Positions 11,169 to 38,975 of a stretch of 64,000 bases of DNA are shown piece after piece. Source of the stretch: Oxyruncus cristatus (taxonomy: Eukaryota > Chordata > Aves > Passeriformes > Cotingidae); assembly GCA_013399855.1 (NCBI GenBank), contig VXAY01004719.1, forward strand, positions 1-64,000, given 5' to 3'. Below the pieces are notes generated by a model. The model saw nothing but the letters and a program-made list of their open reading frames with translations. It had not been told where the DNA came from and made no database searches. A program made the position numbers and the translations under genes. How positions within the stretch are numbered: the first letter of the stretch is position 1; each line of letters opens with the position of its first letter.

Positions 11169-12204
11169 CTGCAGGGGGAAAGAAAAGAAGGGGGAAAAAA
11201 TCAGAATATATAATTAAGACAGGGGAGGTTTAGGCTGAGTATTAGGAAGAGGTTCTTCACCCAGAGAGTGGTCAGGCACTGAAACAGGCTCCCCAGGGAA
11301 GTGGTCATGGCACCAAGCCTGACAGAGTTCAGGGAACGTTTGGACAAGGCTCTCAGGTACACGGTGGGATTGTTGGGGTTGTCCTGTGTGGGGCCAGGAG
11401 CTGGATTTTTATGATCCTTGTGGGTTGCTTCCAAGCCAGGGTATTCTCTGATTCTGTGTTACAAAAATTCTTCCTCTGCAAGTCAGGATGGATCGTGCAG
11501 AAACTACCACCCATAAAGCCAAGTTCTCTGTCGCATGCAGAGTCATTCTGCCTGAGCAACTTCTCTGCGGCCCGGAGAAGCTGTGGATGCCCCATCCCTG
11601 GAAGTGTTCCAAGGCCAGGCTGGATGGAGCTGACCTAGACCTTCCCACTAGCCACCTGATCTGGTGGAAGATGCCGCTGCCCGCGGCAGGGGAGGTTGGC
11701 ACTAGATGATCTTTAAGGTCCCTTCCCACCCAGGCCCTTCTGTTAGGCTACATTCATTGCTCACCCTCGTTCTTGTCGGGCTCCTGGTTGCGCGGCTCCG
11801 CGCCGGGCTCGGCCTCGCCCTTCATGAGCACGGTGACGTAGTGGTACCGCGCGGACGCGCACACCGCGTTCACGGCCGACGCGAACCGCACGTGGCGCAG
11901 CCGCAGCGCCGCCTCCTCCAGAGTCTCCCGCGCCGCGCACTCCGCCAGGCTCTCCCTGCGGGACGGGAAGGGACGGGAAGGGAAGGGAAGGCACGGCACT
12001 GCACCACACGGCACACGAGGGCGGGGAGGGGAGGGCGCAGGGCTCCTACCCGAACTCCAGGTGGCCTCCGGGGAGCTGGTAGGTGCCGGCCCCCACGGCG
12101 CCTCTCCTCTTGCCCAGCAGGACGCAGTTGGGGTGCGCGGCGCTGGTGACCACCACCCCCACGCCGACCCCGGGCCGCCGGGGCTGCGCCGCCTCCTCGC
12201 CCAT
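11023..12204 (-). CDS. NUDT15: NUDT15, Nudix nucleotide triphosphate hydrolase (3 exons, complete)
   Basis: NUDT15 (MTH2-like) hydrolyses nucleoside triphosphates to monophosphates, including dGTP analogues and thio-dGTP, limiting thiopurine incorporation into DNA (family knowledge). Coding exons on the minus strand are 12204-12050, 11955-11765 and 11168-11023; they join in phase to 163 codons plus TAA. The human protein has 164 residues. The start Met begins [20 protein letters not shown], aligning with human [12 protein letters not shown]. The Nudix box spans residues 47-69: G47, E53, R61-E62, E65-E66, with Ala at the last Gly position, as in human NUDT15. The exon-3 residue equivalent to human Arg139, the site of the thiopurine-intolerance variant, is conserved (R136 in LRCL). 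Relative to human, two residues are missing in the acidic loop (about 99-113) and the C-terminus is two longer (SHQLE). It is convergent with MED4 and divergent from SUCLA2. Confidence 0.96.
11218..11460 (+). mobile_element. CR1 retrotransposon 3' fragment (NUDT15 intron 2)
   Basis: Matches the CR1 3' region: AGGAAGAGGTTCTTCACCC, then CAGGCTCCCCAGGGAAGTGG, and ends near GATTCTGTG. It is 5'-truncated, as usual for CR1, and antisense to NUDT15. Confidence 0.88.
11560..11755 (+). mobile_element. Second CR1 3' fragment (NUDT15 intron 2)
   Basis: Contains the CR1 core GATGCCCCATCCCTGGAAGT, GGCCAGGCTGGATGG and AGATGATCTTTAAGGTCCC. It ends about ten bases from the NUDT15 exon 2 splice donor. Confidence 0.9.
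11765..11955 (-). CDS. NUDT15: NUDT15 exon 2 (Nudix helix)
   Basis: Encodes [19 protein letters not shown] through [11 protein letters not shown] and an acidic loop ending QEPDKNE. It carries the catalytic REx2EE residues. Acceptor CCGCAG, donor GTGAGC. Confidence 0.95.
11959..11991. repeat. GGGAC/GGGAAG short repeat in NUDT15 intron 1
   Basis: Five to six runs of three Gs separated by short spacers on the + strand. On the NUDT15 sense strand this is the C/T-rich tract just before the exon 2 acceptor. The whole intron is only 94 bases (11956-12049). Confidence 0.8.
12050..12204 (-). CDS. NUDT15: NUDT15 exon 1
   Basis: ATG at 12204-12202 through the LPGGHLEF segment that opens the Nudix box. 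The donor GTAGGA interrupts the Gly codon inside the box. This Met was chosen because the conserved [10 protein letters not shown] strand starts ten residues later, as in mammals; more upstream Met codons in frame would add a low-complexity tail. Confidence 0.93.
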
Positions 12205-12754
12205 GGCAGCCCCGGGCGACACTCCGTGTCCCCGCGGCCGGGCGGGGGCGGCTCCGCCAACCAGGCTTTGGGATCCCCGGTTTTGGGAGGCCCTTGGCCG
12301 GGGGGTGTGTCGGGAGCGCGCAAGGTGCACGTGGTGGTGACGTCCGTGAGCTTCCCCGGCAGGGTGGGGGGGGAGCGATGCTTCTGTTTGTTTGGGGTTC
12401 TGTGGCCGCTGAACGAGGAGGGACTGGGGAGGGCACCGAAGGTTGAAAGCGCGCTTGTGCAAATGGGCGGCAGCGAAAATGAGGAAGATACAGCTCGGGA
12501 TCTTGGAGGTCATGGAGCCAGTTGGTCTCTGACTACAGATTTGTTTAGATCTTAAAAAGCAGCCCTTCTTTGGTTAGGCCACAGTTTCTGCTGGGTGAAG
12601 AGTCGGACTCTGGACAGTCACTTTGAAATTATTTAAAAAGGAAGCTACAAACTTAGCTAAGTGGAGTCCAGAGGCAGAATAACAGTTCCTGGCTAATAAA
12701 GAAGAAATAAAAGTTTCTGCTAGCAAATATTTACCTCGTTTCCACATTTTTTAA

Positions 12755-12935
12755 AATTACAGAGATATATGGAATATACAAACTTTCATTTTCTTACAAA
12801 CAACTGTAACATTTGTCAGATTTTCCCCTTCCTCAGCCTATTGATCCCAATAGATATGAAGTTTCTTATTTGCAGACCTTTCAAATAGTACTCAGGGTTT
12901 TTTTGTTTTGTTTCGTAAGGTTTTAAAATACCTAT
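12755..12935 (+). repeat. Unidentified diverged repeat, copy A
   Basis: Shares colinear blocks with copy B at about 13660-13840: AAACAACTGTAA, TGTCA, GATTTTCC, CTATTGATC, CTTTNCAGGACTT-like and TTTGTTAAGGTTT-like segments in the same order and orientation. I cannot assign it to a family. Confidence 0.6.
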
Positions 12936-13659
12936 GTACATATCTTTTTATTGGCGTATGAAGGTCACAGGGCCAAACGGCAGAAGCTTAATCACTATTT
13001 TTTGTGGGATTAGTTTTCTGAGGTTTAGTTGTCTGAACTGGTTGAGTACAGCATCACATGAATCCCAGTACTGGCATGAAGGAAATTGCTGAAGTGATTG
13101 GCTGGGCGTGTAGAAGCAAGGCTATCCTTTGGCAGTGGCTGGCTCTGCTGTTTAGTTGTGATGTCAGTCCACAGCCCAAGTTACTGACATTAGTTAAAAA
13201 TGATGATGAGGATAATAATACTAGGCAAATTGCCAGGCTAACAAGCTAACTGATTTTTTAGTAAACCAAGCTCATTCACTTATATCTGTCCCTCAGTACA
13301 GCTGGAATATCTTAATCTCCAGAGGAAACACCAGTCAGTTGTGTCAGTTCTGTATTTACATTTTAAGAAGACAGTGATTTTACAAAAGCACTATCAAGCA
13401 CTGCTCAGCCACGAAGCTCATTCTGATCCAGTACATTAAAATACCACAAGGCTGTTTATCTGAACAATAAAAACATTCTACTTCTGTGTACACCATTTTC
13501 TAATACCTTTTACCAAACAGGATTTAGTAACCTAAATCAACCAGAGGGTGACCCACTGTCATTCTGCTGACACATTTTTAAATACAAAAAAATATTCATA
13601 CAGTCATTATGCTTGTTTAGAATGTTAGCAGGATGCAATTCAATGACAATATTACATAA

Positions 13660-13840
13660 AGGTGATGATGAAGAATATAAAAAGTATATTTTTATAAACA
13701 ACTGTAATATCTGTCATTAGGCTAAGATTTTCCTTTCTCTCTAGCGTCCTATTGATCACAACAAGGATGTGAAATATTACTCCTTTACAGGACTTCAAAA
13801 TAGCTATTTTTTGTTAAGGTTTAGAAATCTGTTTGTAAAC
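13660..13840 (+). repeat. Unidentified diverged repeat, copy B
   Basis: Partner of copy A about 0.9 kb upstream, same orientation, with small indels. The 0.7 kb between the copies shows no coding potential that I recognise. Confidence 0.6.
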
Positions 13841-15680
13841 AGATGTTTAGATTTAATTGTTTCAATTTTTTCACCTTACATTTGTAAACATTAACATAAA
13901 GAATATTGTATAAAAATAAGCATTTTGTTGACTGAATGTGTTTTAACTGGTTTAACTCTGGGATTTATTTAGGACATGGCTGTGCAGTCAGCTTTTGCAG
14001 ATTATGAAGTAAATATAGGTTGGTGTTTCTGAGTTTGACAGTGAACAGGCATCCACTGAAGAAAGACGTAAGAATAAACCAAGAATGAGAAAGTGGTAAG
14101 GTGCATCTTCTGCCATAGTAGTACATTGAAAAGCTTGCAAGGTTATGCTTTATATGCTCTTGTAAACTTGTTTATTAATATTTCATATGACAAAGTACTT
14201 CTGTGAGACAAACAGCTCAGTGTATTTAAACCCGCATGTGTTCAGGTGGCTGTTGAAAGAGGGGCACCTACTTTTCAGGCCCAATCCTTTGTTCCTTATG
14301 CTGACACTGTTACTAATTGCAGTTGCTGTGCAATGAATGGGGTGAGTGAACACATATGGATCTAGAACCCCCTTTTATTTTAATTAATTTGTTTTCTAGC
14401 ATGCTGTGGGGGCACAGAGAGGGGACAGGACAGAGTTTGATCACATTAAACATAGCACAAGGCCAAACCTGACTCAGCACACTGGGAGAGAGATTATTTT
14501 TTCAGCAGGATGTGTTCCCTGATGCGATTTACAGATCAGGTACATAAATGAGGGAGGCAGCAAGTAGGAGCAGCTGAGAAAAAGAATGGTGGGACTAAGC
14601 ATGTCAGTGACAGGCCAGATTTATGTCAGATTAAAATGACTACATGGCCTAGAATGACTACACAGCCATTCGCTAAGAAGAACACGCATAGAGAAAGCAG
14701 GTCACAAAAGCACACAGTGTACAACAGCTTCTTAAAAAGCAGCCACACAACCACAAAACATCCATCTTACTGAGAATTTCATGCACGTGGTTCCCTGGCC
14801 ATGGAATTTACTATATATTAACATTTGCTTAGCAGAAGTATAAACTGGAAGATGTGAGGATTATATTTAAATACTTTACACTGGAAAGCTGTCGTTCAGA
14901 AGCTGGGTGGAATGTGACAGCAATGCATGGCACCAAAGGCCTGCCAGCAACCTGGCTGAAACTTGAGCTCAGAGGATTTTTCCTCATTTGCGTTCCAGCA
15001 GCTGGTTGTTACCCTAAACCTTGATACTGAAAATTTAACATTGTTAACTGTTTCCTCACTTGTATTTTAGCAGAATTATTTCCACGACACCTCATACTGT
15101 CTTTGACACTAAATTGCTGTCTTCGACAATAAATCATTCCTTGCTGTAATGTTACAGCTTTATAGACAGTGGAAATCAGGCAATGTACAAAATGTTGTTT
15201 TTACGCTAATATGTAAATAAGCTCTGATCACATTTACGTAATAGAGAATAATGGGGTGCGCATACAGGACCAATAGGACAAATCAGAGCTGTGCTATAGG
15301 TCTTCACTGCTCATTAATGATTTCTCTGCTCTGCTGTGTACAGAAATGACCGAGTCATCAGAATGAGTGTAGGTGGTGAAACAAATCTGTTTTATTTGTA
15401 GCTCTGCCACTAACATATTAAGCAGCCTTGGACAACTGGAGAAGATGGTTTGTGCTTCAACTTCTGTGAAAATTCTGGATGTATTCAATCCCATGGGAGA
15501 CCGAATCAGAAGAATATAAAACTATCCATTAGCTCAGAACAAAAATCCATCTAGGATAGTACCTGGCAGTCCAGAGTGGATGTCTGTAATATGATAGGCA
15601 AGAAACCATGATGAGGCTTTTGACTACTATTCTGCCACTGTGGCCATCTGTGGCTCAGTGACTTTTTCAAAGCAGAGGTG
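13841..15680. other. Intergenic spacer, no gene seen
   Basis: AT-rich sequence between NUDT15 and SUCLA2. A short imperfect tandem (TGTCTTTGACACTAAAT / TGTCTTCGACAATAAAT) occurs at about 15099-15134. Otherwise nothing recognisable. Confidence 0.5.
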
Positions 15681-15689
15681 GCTTCTGTG

Positions 15690-16030
15690 TATTTACTAAC
15701 CCTCTTCTTGTTTCTCGTCTTTAAACCTACCAAGAGTCCTCTTGATGTAAACTTCCATCATTTTCAGCATCCATGGCAAGGTGCTCCACAGCTTAACTAT
15801 GTGAAGAATCAGTTTTGCAAACAAAATCTTTTTGCTTTCATTGAACTTTTCACCTACCAGCCTCCCCTGCTACTTCATAGTTCTTCTATTGGGAGAGATG
15901 ATGAGCTGGTTCTTAATGTTCATACTGTCCCCTGTAGAAAACTGCACCCATTCAGGCCTGAGACTGCCTGTTTGTTAGGAGAGATGTCAGAATCATTGGC
16001 AGAGGCTTTGGCTTTCTCACTCTGATGTTC
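15690..16030 (-). mobile_element. Possible ancient CR1-like fragment
   Basis: Segments such as AACTTCCATCATTTTCAGCA, ATCCATGGCAAGGTGCTCCA and CAGCTTAACTATGTGAAGAA resemble the reverse complement of old amniote CR1 3' regions. Similarity is from memory and weak. The region also carries a 115-codon + strand frame (15678-16025) that I take to be incidental. Confidence 0.35.
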
Positions 16031-18115
16031 TTCTTGCAAGACCCTCTGCCCTAATGTTTTTCAACTTAAATATCAACCAGTGGAGCTTACAAAGTCTGGG
16101 AAACAAATCAGATCGTACCACTGTCACTTGGTAGATATGGTAAATCCATAATAAAGTGAATTAATATCTATTTCTTAATACCTGAGCCTTCTGGGATGCT
16201 TTATTTGGCCTTAAGCATCTGCTTGTCTGTTAAAACAACTTGGCTCCTATCTCATTTGCAATGTACCTTTTCCCTGTTTCTTTGTAGTTTTAAATACAGC
16301 TTCAGAGAGGGCTTCTATCCTGTGCTAAAAAGCTTCTTCTGACTCAGTAAGAAATCTCACAATTTTAAACTTCGAAGGAATCTATTTCTGGAGATTTAGC
16401 AAAACATCTGGGTATCTGCTAGAATACTGCAGTACATTCCCCTTTCCTTGCACAGTCTTTGTGTTTGCAGTATAGGTCTTGAATTAGGCTGAGCCTGTAC
16501 AAACCTGAGTTAGTTGAACTGGACTCACTAGGAATTTGTCTGGTTGTAGTCAAGATTTTTATCTTTTCTTGTTTCTCTAAGAAGGGGAATAAAAGGTCAA
16601 TGTGTCATTTCCAAGAACTGTTGTTTTTAAGGTTTGAGTTGCACCAGTTCCAGATCACCTTGTGCTGAGAGTCTGAGCCATATGGTGGCACTGCTGATCA
16701 GACAGAAATCCGTGCTTTTTTCAGTGCATCCCAGTTAAACCAGTTCTCATAGCTGGAAAGAAATTGGACAATACAACACTCAGATAACTAAAGCTCTCCA
16801 TACAGCTGTGTATCAGACTATAGACGATGGCATCAATCTTTCTAGAAGTCCTTAAGTATTGTCAACCATGTAACATTTCTTCTTTTGATGTATAAGGTAA
16901 AAACCATCTTCATCTTAAAACTGGAAGGGTAGGTCACCCGTAGTGAGAAGAAGATACAGTAGTAGTTGTACTCTGAATCTCTTACAGCTCTTTGCTAAGG
17001 CAAGAATTAATTATAAGCCTAGAGAGAGTTGTCCAGTTTTCTTGCAGTAGCAAGCAACCGAGTCAGGATGTAAGTCTGGTTTCCTGACCTGCAGCCAGTA
17101 CTTATCTATGAACAGTAGCTTTGGGCTTTTAAGCTTAAGGTTTAAAGTTTTGCTAAGCCTCATTACATGGTGTTGTAAACTTTGTTGCATACTCTTCCCA
17201 GGGTGGAGTTTTCGAGACTCTCACGGAGTTATGACATTTCTTGAAGTTTATATGGGGAAATGGCATATGGGTACTGTCCTGTGATAGAACTGCAGGCAGG
17301 CCCAGTGACTAGAGAAGAGCCGCTGTATGTACAGAGGAGAGAAAGAGCACAACGTTTAAGTGCTTTGTTTTCCCTTGCAGAAGGAAGTATTTTATCAGCT
17401 GTGGTGGAAAATTTTGGATGGTCTATTAAAATTTTGTAGCTGCTTACAGGTTCAGTGACACATTCTCCTATCTTGCATATTTGGGCACAGAAGTGCAGAG
17501 CTAACCATTCGGCTGAGGTCACTGCAGTGCTAAGGGGTGACAACTCTAGGACCACAGAGGATCAGGAGCAAAGTAACTGAACCATGGTAACTCAGTCTTT
17601 TGCAATACTCACCCAAGGAGAAGTTATGATAGTGCATTTTCAGTTTCCAAACAAAAAGAGGCAACTTGTCCAGTTAATGGATAATTCCAGCTACAAAACT
17701 TAGGAGAATCATAGCTCCAGCATGGCTTTCCTTTAAATCAGATCTAGCTTTGATGTTCAAAATGTGCAGCAATAACTGCATTTTTCCTTATTATTGGTAG
17801 AGGACATTTTCATTCCAGTTTCCTAGGTCAGTACTCTTTTCCCAATTTACTGTTTTGTTTTAAAGGAAAAAGCTTCACCTCCTTGTAAATCACAGGTCTG
17901 GTCACTAGTTTCTGCAGAGATGCCTGCCCCCTGCTTCAATTCCTCAACAACCGACCTAAGGCCACGAGGGTACAGACCCTCAATTGCAGAGAGGGAGGCT
18001 CAGCTTGGAGCCACATGAGGAAGAAATGGGGTTTGTGGTGTGGGGTGGGGGAGAGGCCTCGTATGGGGCAGGGGTAAGATGAGCTGCAAAATACCTAGAA
18101 ATACTGGGACTGCTG
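16031..18115. other. Intergenic spacer upstream of SUCLA2
   Basis: No exon, RNA gene or clear repeat recognised. Frames on both strands are short and lack family signatures. Confidence 0.5.
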
Positions 18116-18116
18116 T

Positions 18117-18390
18117 CATAGAATCATAGAACGGTTTGAGTTGGAAGGGACCTTAAAGATCATCTAGTTCCAACCCCTCTATGATGGGCAGGGACACCTT
18201 CCACTAGACCAGGTTGCTCAGAGCCCCATCCGACCTGGCCTTGAACACTTCCAGGTATGGGGCATCCACAGCTTCTCTGGGCAGCCTATGACAGTGCCTC
18301 ACCACCCTCAGTAAAGGATTTCTTTCTAATGTCTAATCTAAACCTGCTCTCTTTCAATTTAAAACTATTTCCTCTTGTCCTATCAAATAA
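18117..18390 (-). mobile_element. CR1 retrotransposon 3' fragment upstream of SUCLA2
   Basis: Reads in reverse orientation from the tail TCATAGAATCATAGAAC through TTGGAAGGGACCTTAAAGAT, GGGGCATCCACAGCTTCTCT and TTTCCTCTTGTCCTATCA. Textbook avian CR1, truncated at its 5' end, ending about 415 bases before the SUCLA2 start codon. Confidence 0.95.
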
Positions 18391-18758
18391 TGGGTGAATT
18401 TGAGTTGTTGAATGAACATACCCTGAAACAGGAAAAAAACCCATTCCTCAGAGTAAAAATACAGAAAAATTTTCCATTCTGAAGCTGAACCGGTAGGGTG
18501 GGGTGGCAGAAGGGAGCTGTGCCCCCTTCCTACCCTTTGACACAGGCGGTGCCAGCCGAGGCCGACGCGGTGGAAAGGTTGTGGGTGGATTACGACCCTT
18601 TTTAGGATCCTTGACAGAAAAAAGTAACCTTTATTAACACCGAAACAGTTAAAGAACAAGAGGGCGACGAAGACCCCAGAGAGCCGCTCCTCCCCTCGGG
18701 GCGTCACCTCGGCAGAGGCGCCGCGTCAGGCGCTTCCTGCCCCGCCCCTGCCGGCAGC

Positions 18759-18770
18759 GGCGCGTGCGCG
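18759..18770 (-). promoter_or_regulatory. NRF-1-like site in SUCLA2 promoter
   Basis: Minus strand reads CGCGCACGCGCC, one base off the NRF-1 consensus YGCGCAYGCGCR, 36 bases above the start codon. It lies inside a larger inverted repeat (GGCAGCG...CGCTGCC, 18753-18775). NRF-1 is an established activator of nuclear genes for mitochondrial proteins; binding here is inferred. Confidence 0.5.
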
Positions 18771-18805
18771 CTGCCAGGGCCACCTGAGGGCGAAGGGGCT
18801 CGGCC

Positions 18806-38249
<19,444 letters not shown>

Positions 38250-38543
38250 TCTGAGAAATGTCATGCCAGTGTCTAACATGTTCTCTGAAATACTGTGTTC
38301 TGTGGGATATTTTTAATTTTTCTTTTTGTGGAGGTATTGATTGACAGGCGCACAAACTTAAGTACCTGGTCATTAATGTTAACAGTCAGAATGGTCAGAA
38401 TTCTTGTAAAAGTGTGTATTGCTTGATACTTAGCCTCTCTTCGTTTTTATTCTCAAGCCTCCAGCTTTTTCTGCAGAATGTCACTTGCAATATACTTCTG
38501 TGTTGTCCAAAGTAAAGCTTCTGGTTGAAAAATAATTATTCTG

Positions 38544-38549
38544 AATAAA
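38544..38549 (+). terminator. SUCLA2 proximal polyadenylation signal
   Basis: AATAAA about 295 bases after the SUCLA2 stop codon. Confidence 0.6.
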
Positions 38550-38938
38550 TTTTGAAGTTACTTTACTTGTAAATTTGTATTAGCCTTAGTTAAATATGAC
38601 TGGATTATCTAGTTGCCCATGTGGAGAAATGTATTGAAACGGTATTTTATGTTGGAGACAGTTGTACTTAGCAGTACAATGGACATGAGCAAATCAATCA
38701 TTATTTATGAACAGATGCATTTGAACTTGATCAGAAATATTTTTAGAAGTCCTTCACTGAAGTAACTGGTAACTCTTCTGGACGTGTTAAATCACTACAA
38801 AATATACTGTAGCACTTAGATTTTCACAATTTCTGGTCTTCGCAAAAAAACATTGTTTAGTTTTATATATGAAAAAGCATTTACCAAACTTCAAGGAGAC
38901 AGGATACATAGATAATTAAATGTCTCTTGTACATTGCT

Positions 38939-38960
38939 AATAAAATTGTACATTAATAAA
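38939..38960 (+). terminator. SUCLA2 distal polyadenylation signals
   Basis: Two AATAAA hexamers (38939-38944 and 38955-38960) close together, about 0.7 kb after the stop. Confidence 0.55.
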
Positions 38961-38975
38961 ATATCTTCCAAAACT

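Larger units (their letters stand above)
11765..12480. promoter_or_regulatory. CpG island promoter of NUDT15
   Basis: Strongly GC/CpG-rich block covering NUDT15 exons 1-2 and about 280 bases upstream. A CACGTG E-box (12328-12333) and a CRE-like TGACGTCC (12338-12345) lie 125-140 bases above the start codon. No TATA box seen. Confidence 0.65.
38250..38975 (+). other. SUCLA2: SUCLA2 3' UTR
   Basis: AT-rich tail with three AATAAA hexamers at two positions, suggesting short (about 0.3 kb) and long (about 0.7 kb) 3' UTR forms. Confidence 0.6.

Noticed and set aside
11706..12555. Several overlapping + strand frames over the NUDT15 locus
   Set aside because: Antisense shadows in CpG-rich DNA; Pro/Gly/Arg-rich with no family signature.
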